NCBI GenBank assembly: GCA_910579495.1 | Contig: CAJTVD010000066.1 | Span: 1 to 20,661 of the forward strand | Direction of reading: 5' to 3' | Source: an uncultured Lachnospiraceae bacterium | GTDB taxonomy: Bacteria > Bacillota > Clostridia > Lachnospirales > Lachnospiraceae | Length of the DNA: 20,661 nucleotides | The notes under the pieces: generated by a model | Seen by the model: only the letters and a program-made list of their open reading frames with translations | What the model was told of the DNA's origin: nothing | Databases searched by the model: none | Part shown: positions 7,236 to 14,524 of the stretch, piece by piece | Layout: every line of letters starts with the position of its first letter | Position numbering within the stretch: position 1 is the stretch's first letter | Program-made: the position numbers and the translations under genes

Positions 7236-7261
7236 CCGGAAAGCGGGGGCAGGCTTTCTGG
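7236..7261. repeat. Inverted repeat between the divergent promoters
   Basis: CCGGAAAGC (7236-7244) pairs with GCTTTCTGG (7253-7261) over nine positions including one wobble, with an 8-nt loop. It lies upstream of both -35 boxes, so neither promoter would transcribe it. A protein-binding site or a relic are both possible. Confidence 0.3.
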
Positions 7262-7300
7262 GGGCTGCTGCCTGTTATCCCCAGGGAACCCCAAGGAATA

Positions 7301-7328
7301 TTGACAGGTTCTTTTTTTGCGGTATAAT
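7301..7328 (+). promoter_or_regulatory. Consensus sigma-A promoter for the TRIC-HK-RR operon
   Basis: Perfect TTGACA (7301-7306), a 16-nt spacer and perfect TATAAT (7323-7328), 28 nt before the TRIC start codon. Transcription would begin near 7335, giving a very short leader with the GGAGGGGG ribosome site. Confidence 0.85.
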
Positions 7329-7356
7329 ACAGTGTATTCGGAGGGGGATTGGTATA

Positions 7357-8007
7357 ATGGATATACAGGCTTTTATCGTATTTTGTATAGAAATGGCAGG
7401 TACTATTGCCTTTGCGGCGTCAGGGGCGATGGTGGGGATCCACCGGGGAATGGATATCTTCGGGGTCTGTGTGCTGGGGGTAGTCACAGCCGTAGGGGGC
7501 GGCATGGCCCGGGATGTGATTCTTGGAAAGGTACCCGGGGCACTGACAAAGCCGGTATACGTATCTGTTGCCGTGCTTGCCTCCCTGGGGGTGTTCCTTG
7601 TGCTGTATTTCAGGAGAAACCTGCTAAAGGGAAAGGCCGGGCTTTGGTACGAAAAGATTATGCTTGCCATGGACTCTCTGGGGCTGGGAATATTTACCGT
7701 GGTAGGGGTTACCACCGGAATTGCCAGCGGGTACCTGGAAAACACCTTTTTGCTGACTTTCCTGGGAACCCTTACAGGGGTTGGGGGCGGGATATTGCGG
7801 GATATGATGGCAGGTATCCCCCCTTATATTTTTGTAAAGCATGTATATGCCTGCGCTTCCGTGGCCGGGGCAGTAAGCTGTGTCTGGATTTACAGGCTGT
7901 TTGGGCAGATTCCTGCCATGGTGGTTTCTTCCGCGCTTGTGGTGCTGATCCGTTTCCTGGCAGCCCATTACCGCTGGAACCTGCCCCATATGAAATTAGA
8001 TGCCTGA
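7357..8007 (+). CDS. TRIC / UPF0126 family cation channel protein
   Basis: This 216-residue membrane protein is a tandem repeat of two homologous three-helix units plus a last helix, the layout of the UPF0126 (YicG) family. Structurally studied prokaryotic TRIC homologues are trimeric, mainly K+-permeable cation channels. Each half carries the family motif, GGGMARD at residues 47-53 and GGGILRD at 143-149. Length matches the usual 200-220. The ATG at 7357 has GGAGGGGG 9 nt upstream. Open frame further upstream lies before the promoter and is not coding. Only 14 nt separate it from the histidine kinase gene, so a K+- or osmotically-linked operon is an attractive inference. Other proposed roles for the family, such as amino acid transport, cannot be excluded. 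Confidence 0.88.
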   Translation: MDIQAFIVFCIEMAGTIAFAASGAMVGIHRGMDIFGVCVLGVVTAVGGGMARDVILGKVPGALTKPVYVSVAVLASLGVFLVLYFRRNLLKGKAGLWYEKIMLAMDSLGLGIFTVVGVTTGIASGYLENTFLLTFLGTLTGVGGGILRDMMAGIPPYIFVKHVYACASVAGAVSCVWIYRLFGQIPAMVVSSALVVLIRFLAAHYRWNLPHMKLDA

Positions 8008-8021
8008 AAGGGGAGGGTAGA

Positions 8022-9173
8022 ATGGGTAATTTTTTGTCTGGGCTTAGGCCCTGGAAAGTGCGCCAAAAGGGCAGGTTCCCTACCAGGCGTAAAAAAATGG
8101 CAGTGGCCAGGGATATGGCGCTTACAGCCTTGTTCCTGGCGGCGGCAACCCTGATTTCTTTCTGGTTTTTCAATACCGTCCCTGAAAATTCAGCCAACAT
8201 TGCGCTGGCATATATTACGGCCCTGGTGCTTACGGCACGTTTTACCAACGGCTATCTTTATGGGATTGCCGCCTCCCTGGCAAGCGTGGCAGGCATCAAC
8301 TATCTTTTTACTTATCCTTACTTCCAGGTGAACTTTACCCTTACGGGCTATCCGGTGACCTTTGTATTTACCCTGGCCATTGCCCTGGTGGTAAGTACCA
8401 TGACCACCAGGATCAAGGAACAGGCGGACGCGCTGATAGAGCGGGAAAAGCTGCTTATGGAGGCGGAAAAAGAAAAAATGCGGGCGAACCTGCTGCGTTC
8501 CGTCTCCCACGACCTGCGCACCCCCTTAACGGGAATTATCGGGAGTAGTTCCGCTTATATAGACAATTACAGAGATTTAAGGGAAGAAGAAAAATTAAAG
8601 CTGGTAAGCCACATCCGGGAGGATTCCCACTGGCTTCTTAATATGGTGGAAAATCTCCTTTCCGTTACCAGGATCCATGAGAATTCCATGAAAATTGCCA
8701 CCTCCCTGGAGTCTGTGGAGGAGGTGGCGGCAGAGGCGGTGATGCGCTTCCACAAACGCTACCCAAAGGCGGCTGTGGAGGTGCAGGCCCCGGAGGAGTT
8801 TCTGATGATCCCCATGGACGCCATGCTGGTGGAACAGGTGATTGTTAACCTTCTGGAAAATGCCCTGGTCCATTCCGGCAGTTCCCGCCCTGTGGAGCTT
8901 ACCATTTCCTGTGAGGAAAAATACATCGCCTTCTGTGTCAGGGATTATGGGGTGGGCATTGCGCCGGAGAGGCTGGAAACCATATTTGACGGTTCCGGCT
9001 ATACCACGGAAAGCGCCCTGGACGGGCACAGGGGTATGGGCATTGGGCTTTCCATCTGCAAAACCATCATTACCGCCCACAACGGATTTATATTTGCCAG
9101 GAACCATCAGGAGGGGTGTGCTTTTACCTTCACCCTGCCCATGGAATGGGGAAATACACCGAAAAAGGAATGA
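8022..9173 (+). CDS. KdpD-like sensor histidine kinase lacking the KdpD/Usp N-terminus
   Basis: The 383-residue membrane kinase corresponds to the C-terminal half of KdpD. A basic N-terminus is followed by a compact four-helix membrane domain of DUF4118 type (about 28-130), a coiled linker, and a HisKA domain with phospho-acceptor His163 in SVSHDLRTPL. The ATPase domain has the N-box (EQVIVNLLENAL), the G1 box (DYGVGI) and the G2 box (GMGIGLSIC). The cytoplasmic KdpD sensor and Usp domains of the ~900-residue enterobacterial protein are absent, so input must come through the membrane domain or a partner. GGGAGGG precedes the ATG. The gene lies 14 nt after the TRIC gene and 16 nt before its response regulator. 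No kdpFABC pump genes are present here. Confidence 0.88.
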   Translation: MGNFLSGLRPWKVRQKGRFPTRRKKMAVARDMALTALFLAAATLISFWFFNTVPENSANIALAYITALVLTARFTNGYLYGIAASLASVAGINYLFTYPYFQVNFTLTGYPVTFVFTLAIALVVSTMTTRIKEQADALIEREKLLMEAEKEKMRANLLRSVSHDLRTPLTGIIGSSSAYIDNYRDLREEEKLKLVSHIREDSHWLLNMVENLLSVTRIHENSMKIATSLESVEEVAAEAVMRFHKRYPKAAVEVQAPEEFLMIPMDAMLVEQVIVNLLENALVHSGSSRPVELTISCEEKYIAFCVRDYGVGIAPERLETIFDGSGYTTESALDGHRGMGIGLSICKTIITAHNGFIFARNHQEGCAFTFTLPMEWGNTPKKE

Positions 9174-9189
9174 AAGGAACTGGTGCTGT

Positions 9190-9903
<714 letters not shown>

Positions 9904-9962
9904 CGGTAAAGGCTCTTTGGAAGTTGCTGTAAACGGAAAATGGTTTTTTTACGAAAATTTCA

Positions 9963-9991
9963 TAGAATTTCCCCGGATGATGCTTTATAAT
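9963..9991 (+). promoter_or_regulatory. Probable promoter for the GH25 lysozyme gene
   Basis: A perfect TATAAT (9986-9991) lies 17 nt after TAGAAT (9963-9968), a weak -35. It sits in the 118-nt gap after the response regulator and 30 nt before the lysozyme start. Confidence 0.5.
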
Positions 9992-10021
9992 GTAAGTAGC
10001 TGCCCACAGGGAGGATACATT

Positions 10022-11638
10022 ATGAAGAAAGAAAATTACCAGGAACCGGATATCAATAAAAAACTGCTGGCGGCGCTAGGTGCTATTGGGGCGCTGGCAG
10101 TAATCACGCTGATAATTGCCCTTGTGATTTTTGTTAAAAGCAGCAGGGAGAAACGGCAGGCAGTAGAAGCCCAGCTTTCCCTTCAGGGGACGGAGGCTGT
10201 GCCGGATGCCGGAGAGCCTGGGGGCAAGGAGCCGGGGGACCTTTCCGGCCAGCCCCCAAAGGAAGGGGAGGATGGCCTTGCGGCAGGGCCGGAAGAAAAC
10301 CTTGCCGGGCAGGAAGGGGAGCAGGCACAAGGGATAGCCGGGGCAGCCCCGGAGCAGGAGGAAGTTCCTGTAGGGGCGCTGGACGATGCCCAGGATCCCC
10401 AGGGGCCTGGCCCATCGGGCAACCAGGGCAGTGGTGCACAGGTGACAGTATCTTCTGTGGGTGAGAATGAAGTTTCCGGGATTACCATGGGAATTGACGT
10501 TTCCAAGTATCAGGGGACCATTGACTGGAAGAAGGTGAAGGAATCCGGGGTTGCCTTTGCCATGGTGCGGGTGGGCTACCGGGCCAAATCCACCGGGGAA
10601 ATTTTTGAAGACCCCACTGCCAGGTACAACCTGCAGGAGGCGCAGGCAGCAGGGATCAAACTGGGGGCATATTTCTTTTCCTCGGCGGTTACTGTGGAAG
10701 AAGCAAAGGCGGAGGCTGCTTTTACCAAAGAAATCATTGCCAGGTATAAGATCACCTACCCGGTGGCCTATAATTGTGAGGATTTCGGTTCGCCGGACAG
10801 CAGGCAGTATGGCATGGACCTGGCGGCAAGGACCAGCCTGGCATGCGCTTTTCTGGATGAAATTGCGGCGGCGGGCTATACCCCCATGTTTTATGCGGCC
10901 AAAGGGGAACTGGAGGGCAGTGCCCAGTGGGACACCAAGGCCCTTGAAAGCAAATACAAAATATGGGTGGCCCAGTACCCGGACCAGCCTTATCCCCAGA
11001 GCGCCAGCTCCAGTTACCTGGGGACCCACGCCATGTGGCAGTATACCAGCCAGGGGACGGTGGATGGCATTCCCGGGAAGACGGATGTAAATATCGCCTA
11101 TTTTGGCTACACGGAAGAAGCCAGTGCCAAAGACGGGACACCTGCACAGACAGTGCAGGCCAATCCCGAGGTAGGGATTATTTTTACGGAAGTAAACGAA
11201 ACGGTGACAGCCAAACAGGAAACCAACCTGCGTTCAGAGCCCAGCACTTTAAATGACGGATCTATTGTGGGGAAGCTTGTACATGGGGATACGGCAGTAA
11301 GGACGGGGATCGGGCATAACGGCTGGTCAAGGCTGGTTTACAATGGCCAGACATTATATGCGGTAACCAATTACCTGACCACGGATATGGAAGATACCGG
11401 GCAGCAGGCGCCGCCCCAGGGGCCTTTGTATACACCGGTAAATGACAGGGTAACTGCCAAAATCGAAACCAATCTCAGGACAGAGCCGGGGACGGCAAAC
11501 CCTGATACCATAGTAGGGCTTTTGCATAACGGGGAAGTGCTCACAAGGACCGCAATCGGGGACAATGGCTGGTCTAAGCTTGACTTAAACGGGCAGACAG
11601 TTTATGCGGTAAGCAGTTACCTTACGGTAGTGGAATAA
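10022..11638 (+). CDS. Membrane-anchored GH25 lysozyme with two SH3 domains
   Basis: The 538-residue protein would be tethered outside the membrane and cut the glycan strands of peptidoglycan. One membrane segment (about 18-40) is followed by a low-complexity Gly/Pro/Glu/Gln-rich linker (about 46-150). The GH25 domain (about 155-365) starts GIDVSKYQG with catalytic-site Asp159 and ends with the TDVNIAYF strand. Two bacterial SH3 repeats follow (about 390-455 and 472-537), each containing a TNLR(S/T)EP motif and a NGWSKL-like strand, suggesting cell-wall binding. At the usual D-x-E pair, YPVAYNCED has Asn251 in place of Asp, while Glu253 is kept. Low activity or a clade-specific variant is possible. 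The ATG has GGGAGG upstream. A separate promoter probably drives it. Confidence 0.9.
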   Translation: MKKENYQEPDINKKLLAALGAIGALAVITLIIALVIFVKSSREKRQAVEAQLSLQGTEAVPDAGEPGGKEPGDLSGQPPKEGEDGLAAGPEENLAGQEGEQAQGIAGAAPEQEEVPVGALDDAQDPQGPGPSGNQGSGAQVTVSSVGENEVSGITMGIDVSKYQGTIDWKKVKESGVAFAMVRVGYRAKSTGEIFEDPTARYNLQEAQAAGIKLGAYFFSSAVTVEEAKAEAAFTKEIIARYKITYPVAYNCEDFGSPDSRQYGMDLAARTSLACAFLDEIAAAGYTPMFYAAKGELEGSAQWDTKALESKYKIWVAQYPDQPYPQSASSSYLGTHAMWQYTSQGTVDGIPGKTDVNIAYFGYTEEASAKDGTPAQTVQANPEVGIIFTEVNETVTAKQETNLRSEPSTLNDGSIVGKLVHGDTAVRTGIGHNGWSRLVYNGQTLYAVTNYLTTDMEDTGQQAPPQGPLYTPVNDRVTAKIETNLRTEPGTANPDTIVGLLHNGEVLTRTAIGDNGWSKLDLNGQTVYAVSSYLTVVE

Positions 11639-11692
11639 CATGTCTGCGCTGTTTCTGGCGGCAGGACGAAAAGCAAAAAAGGAGTTGGCTGT

Positions 11693-12373
11693 ATGCAGAT
11701 AAGAAACGATTATCATTCCCAATCCGGCTTGGGGTACCGGAATTCCCATACCCACCACATTACCAAAAGCCTCCATGAGGAGGGACAAAAACAGCAGGAT
11801 CCCCCGGCGGCAGGGGCAAAAAACAGCGGCTCCCACCAGGAGGCGCAGAAAGGGACGTTTTCCAGGGAGCAGGCAAGCGCTGCTTATGGGGAAGCAGGCC
11901 CAAAACAGGCCGAAAGCCCTGTAGAAAAGCGCGGGAAAGGCATTTTTGGTAAATACGGGTCTTTCAGTAAAATGTGGGAAGCATTGGGGAAAGAAGAACA
12001 GGGGGAAGAGAGTGCCCGGGCGGCAGCGGGAGCCAATACAGCCCCTTTTGGGATCCGGCAGCTTCTTCCTGCTTATTTTGTAAACAAATGGGTAAGCATC
12101 AAGGAGAAAATCAAAAGGGCAGCAGGCGCTGCCCAGAAGCGGTTCAAAAAACAGAAGGATGCTTTCAGCGCCCTTACAGACAAAAGGGAACATTCTACAG
12201 GGAAAAAGGGCAGGGAAAAGCAGCTTTCCCAGAAAGAAAACAAAGTATTGCGGAGGGGAAATGTGGAGATCATTTCGGCGGAACCTATAGATGGGCACCT
12301 GATGGATTCCTATAATAAAACCGGCCAGTACTGTAAGCTGAATGAGAATTTAACTTACCGGAAAAAAGTGTGA
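11693..12373 (+). CDS. Uncharacterised basic protein
   Basis: I do not recognise this 226-residue protein. There is no signal peptide or membrane segment. The first half is low-complexity and rich in Gln, Ser, Gly, Ala and Glu, so probably disordered. A middle segment (about 115-160) contains a hydrophobic patch (IRQLLPAYF) followed by an amphipathic, strongly basic helix (KEKIKRAAGAAQKRFKKQ). The C-terminus is polar and ends in DSYNKTGQYCKLNENL and a basic tail, and looks like the part most likely to be conserved. AAAGGAG precedes the ATG. The gene starts 54 nt after the lysozyme stop and may share its transcript. Codon use resembles its neighbours and the long antisense frame shows no family features, so the plus-strand reading is preferred. 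Nucleic-acid or membrane binding is a guess from charge only. Confidence 0.7.
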   Translation: MQIRNDYHSQSGLGYRNSHTHHITKSLHEEGQKQQDPPAAGAKNSGSHQEAQKGTFSREQASAAYGEAGPKQAESPVEKRGKGIFGKYGSFSKMWEALGKEEQGEESARAAAGANTAPFGIRQLLPAYFVNKWVSIKEKIKRAAGAAQKRFKKQKDAFSALTDKREHSTGKKGREKQLSQKENKVLRRGNVEIISAEPIDGHLMDSYNKTGQYCKLNENLTYRKKV

Positions 12374-12382
12374 CGGGAACAC

Positions 12383-12411
12383 TTGCGAAACAACATTGAA
12401 AAAGGTATACT
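12383..12411 (+). promoter_or_regulatory. Possible promoter for the GGDEF-like gene
   Basis: TTGCGA (12383-12388), a 17-nt spacer and TATACT (12406-12411). This would give a leader of roughly 95 nt containing a hairpin and a GTG-started 18-codon frame (12439-12495). Confidence 0.4.
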
Positions 12412-12463
12412 TATAGAAAAATATTTGGGGGGTTACTGTGGAAATTAATTTTTCACAGGGCAG

Positions 12464-12483
12464 ATTTGGGCTGGCGCCCAAAT
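12464..12483 (+). promoter_or_regulatory. Leader hairpin ahead of the GGDEF-like gene
   Basis: A perfect 8-bp stem (ATTTGGGC with GCCCAAAT) closes a 4-nt TGGC loop, 30 nt before the start codon and just upstream of the ribosome site. There is no U-tract, so it is not a terminator. It could influence RNA stability or translation. Confidence 0.4.
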
Positions 12484-12513
12484 TCGCGGACTGAGCAAGA
12501 ATGGAGGATTATT

Positions 12514-13452
12514 ATGGGCTACCATGCGATACCTTACGATAAAAGAATTAAGGACAATATCAGGAATTATTCCCTGGCCAATCTCTTTGAGATGGAAATG
12601 ATCAGGAAGCATCTGACAACACTGGCGGAGATGCTGGAAATCAACATCCTTCTTACTGACCGCCATGGGGAGAAGGAGATAGCCATAGGTGACGGCTTTC
12701 TGGGCTTCCACCCGGATGTGGTGAACGCACCGGGAAGAAAGATACGGGTGCAGGAGAGGACAGTGGGGCATCTTTATATCCAGGTGCTGAACCAAAACAG
12801 GGATGAAAAGCTGATCAACGACTTTGTGGACGGGACGGTAACGCTCCTGGCAAGGCTGGGTACGGAAGTGTATTTCCACCGGGAGAGCAGTATTTATGTG
12901 GAGGAGCTTGAAAAACAGCTTGAGGACAAGAACCACAAAAGCTCCCAGAACGAGCGGGAGGACATCCTTACAGGGGTACTGAACAAGATTTACTTCGAGG
13001 AAAAAATGAAAGCCATAGACCGCTCCGAGGTGGTTCCCGTGGGGGTGGTGAATGTAAACATCAATGACTGGAAGTTTGCCAACGATCATTTTGGTGATGA
13101 GGAGAGTGACCGGCTGATACGGATTGTGGCCGATATCCTAAAGGAAGAAGCCAAGCCTGATTATCTCACAGGCAGGATTGACGGGGATGTGTTCGGCGTG
13201 CTGATCCCCATGGCGGAGGAAGGGGAGGCGGAAAGCTTCGCGGCGAGGGTACAGGAACGGTGCCTTACATACGAAGACCCTATCCTGGCGCCTTCGGTGG
13301 CGGTTGGCGTAGTATGCAAGACCAACATTGAGGAGACCATTGAGGATAGGCTCTCAGATGCGGAATATGAGATGTTTAATAACAAATTTGAAGTGAAAAA
13401 TGCCCCCGGCTACCGGCAGCGGCTTGAAAAGGGCATTTCGGCGAAAGGCTAA
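12514..13452 (+). CDS. Degenerate GGDEF-domain protein with N-terminal sensory region
   Basis: The product is 312 residues and soluble. An N-terminal region (1-130) with mixed helix and strand, including INILLTDRHGEKE and GHLYIQVLN, looks like a PAS/GAF-type sensory fold. A short coiled segment then leads into a GGDEF-type domain (about 147-305) that starts REDILTGVLNK. The catalytic loop reads DGDVF (residues 223-227) instead of GGDEF. The first metal-binding region reads NINDWKFAND (182-191), with Asn where diguanylate cyclases have Asp. The half-site GHxxGD is also altered (GDEESD). It is therefore unlikely to make cyclic di-GMP and may instead bind a nucleotide or act by protein contacts. 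The start at 12514 follows GGAGG with good spacing; an upstream frame from 12466 has none. It is preceded by its own candidate promoter. Confidence 0.75.
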   Translation: MGYHAIPYDKRIKDNIRNYSLANLFEMEMIRKHLTTLAEMLEINILLTDRHGEKEIAIGDGFLGFHPDVVNAPGRKIRVQERTVGHLYIQVLNQNRDEKLINDFVDGTVTLLARLGTEVYFHRESSIYVEELEKQLEDKNHKSSQNEREDILTGVLNKIYFEEKMKAIDRSEVVPVGVVNVNINDWKFANDHFGDEESDRLIRIVADILKEEAKPDYLTGRIDGDVFGVLIPMAEEGEAESFAARVQERCLTYEDPILAPSVAVGVVCKTNIEETIEDRLSDAEYEMFNNKFEVKNAPGYRQRLEKGISAKG

Positions 13453-13550
13453 GCGCCATCTGGCAGGCAGGGGCGGCAGATCCTGGAAAGCTTCCTTAAA
13501 GTGCGGTTTTATTGGTAAAGCAGTGCTTTTGGGAGGCTTTCTTTTTTACA

Positions 13551-13667
13551 ATGACTCCCAAACTCCATATGGTTGTAGAGGAAGGCGATGGCCTGTATAT
13601 TCAGGATATTATGAGAGGAGGCATTAAAAACGATGACCCGCGCATACCAAGAAATATATCTGAGTAA
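13551..13667 (+). pseudogene. Short unrecognised ORF, likely gene fragment
   Basis: A 38-codon frame beginning MTPKLHMVVEEGDG and containing RGGIKNDDPRIPRN overlaps the start of the next remnant by 35 nt in another frame. The overlap and the composition suggest it is the end of a gene once upstream in the same cluster. GGGAGG lies 15 nt before the ATG, too far for efficient initiation. I cannot name the family. Confidence 0.35.
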
Positions 13668-13895
13668 GGTGCAGCAGGTACTTGGCGATGCTTTTGATTA
13701 TGCAGTGAATGCTTGCCATATACCTGGAAATGACTTTGTGAAACTAGTTCTGTGAGCAAGCGGATGGAAAACGGGGAACCTGCTTATCTTGCGGGAAAGA
13801 GCGGTATTGAAATTGCCCGGGAAGTGGTTGCGGAAACGAAAGGGCAGGGACTAGAAACAGAGCCACAGGAGCGCTTCGGTAGAGGATTTAGTTGA
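13633..13895 (+). pseudogene. Frameshifted and truncated small Lachnospiraceae-type hypothetical protein
   Basis: The first frame (13633-13755) reads MTRAYQEIYLSKVQQVLGDA and continues to FVKLVL before a stop. The following sequence continues in a different frame from about 13746 (TSSVSKRMENGEPAYLAGKSGIE, AREVVAE) to a stop at 13895. Read together they resemble, from memory, a small clostridial protein with an AYxEIYL start, a (F/V)xxLF core and a xxAGxSGIELAREV motif, often found near DUF3791/DUF3990 genes. A deletion of a few bases at about 13746 would explain the frame change. Intact relatives continue well past the final RFGR, so the C-terminal part is also missing. Function is unknown; the copy here is almost certainly dead. 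Confidence 0.6.
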
Positions 13896-14057
13896 AAAGT
13901 AACTGAGCAGCGTTTGTTAAGAATGTAAAAGCTTTCTTTTGAATTTCTAAACTATTTATTAAATCCAATTTTTACCACGAAAGTGAGAAAACGAGAGTAA
14001 AATAAAGAAAACAGGAGAAAATAGAAGATATAAAAAAAAATATGGCTGTAACAGCGT
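13896..14057. other. AT-rich intergenic stretch without a gene
   Basis: Between the gene debris and the groESL promoter the DNA turns AT-rich, with A-runs and no frame with a ribosome site. I see no RNA gene or convincing repeat in it. Confidence 0.6.
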
Positions 14058-14086
14058 TTGCAAAGAAAAGCATATAAAATTAATAT
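14058..14086 (+). promoter_or_regulatory. Probable groESL promoter
   Basis: TTGCAA (14058-14063), a 17-nt spacer and TAATAT (14081-14086). The expected transcription start, near 14093, lies directly before the CIRCE element, the usual layout for HrcA-controlled operons. Confidence 0.55.
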
Positions 14087-14098
14087 ATGGTTTAGTGA

Positions 14099-14125
14099 TT
14101 AGCACTCAATATGAAAGAGTGCTAA
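14099..14125 (+). promoter_or_regulatory. CIRCE operator (HrcA binding site)
   Basis: TTAGCACTC, nine spacer bases, GAGTGCTAA: an exact match to the consensus inverted repeat. In Firmicutes HrcA binds here to repress groESL until heat or misfolded protein titrates it. Confidence 0.98.
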
Positions 14126-14172
14126 CAGGGTAAAAAGAAGACAAATGAACTAAAATAAAGGAGGCAATTAAA

Positions 14173-14457
14173 ATGAAGTTAGTACCATTAGCGGACAGAG
14201 TTGTATTGAAGCAGTTAGAGGCGGAAGAGACCACCAAGTCTGGAATCGTACTGCCGGGACAGAATAAAGAAAAACCCCAGCAGGCAGAAGTGATTGCAGT
14301 AGGGCCTGGCGGCGTGGTAGACGGCAAGGAAGTAAAGATGGAAGTCAAAGTTGGCGACCAGGTAATTTATTCCAAATACGCAGGCACAGATGTTAAGATT
14401 GAAGAAGAAGAGTACATTATTGTAAAACAGAACGATATTCTGGCAGTACTTCAGTAA
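14173..14457 (+). CDS. groES: Co-chaperonin GroES (Hsp10)
   Basis: The 94-residue lid of the GroEL folding chamber. It has the typical start KLVPLADRVVLK, the mobile loop segment ETTKSGIVLPG that contacts GroEL, the GPGG turn, and the C-terminal strand EEEYIIVKQNDILAV. Full length for the family. AAGGAGG lies just upstream of the ATG. It is the first gene after the CIRCE operator and is followed by groEL after 67 nt, so both are produced from one HrcA-regulated transcript. Confidence 0.99.
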   Translation: MKLVPLADRVVLKQLEAEETTKSGIVLPGQNKEKPQQAEVIAVGPGGVVDGKEVKMEVKVGDQVIYSKYAGTDVKIEEEEYIIVKQNDILAVLQ

Positions 14458-14524
14458 GCGGTTTAAAGAGTGTATTTTCTATTAAAAGAGCAGACAGATT
14501 AAGAATTTAGGAGGCATGAAGATC

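Noticed and set aside
7317..8021. Open frame extending the histidine kinase upstream through the TRIC gene (a 618-codon reading)
   Set aside because: The upstream part is a Cys/Gly/Arg-rich shadow of TRIC. The kinase has its own ATG at 8022 with GGGAGGG before it.
10022..11638. GH25 gene as a prophage endolysin
   Set aside because: An N-terminal membrane anchor, SH3 repeats, its own promoter and the absence of holin or other phage genes point to a chromosomal cell-wall enzyme.
11585..12298. Minus-strand frame of 237 codons opposite the unrecognised basic protein
   Set aside because: It is Phe/Cys/Pro-rich in the manner of an antisense shadow and lacks a ribosome site. The plus-strand frame has AAAGGAG and fits the operon direction.
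13907..13919. Possible third, inverted copy of the 39-bp repeat (GCGTTTGTT)
   Set aside because: Only about nine bases agree and the hairpin core is missing, so it is within chance.
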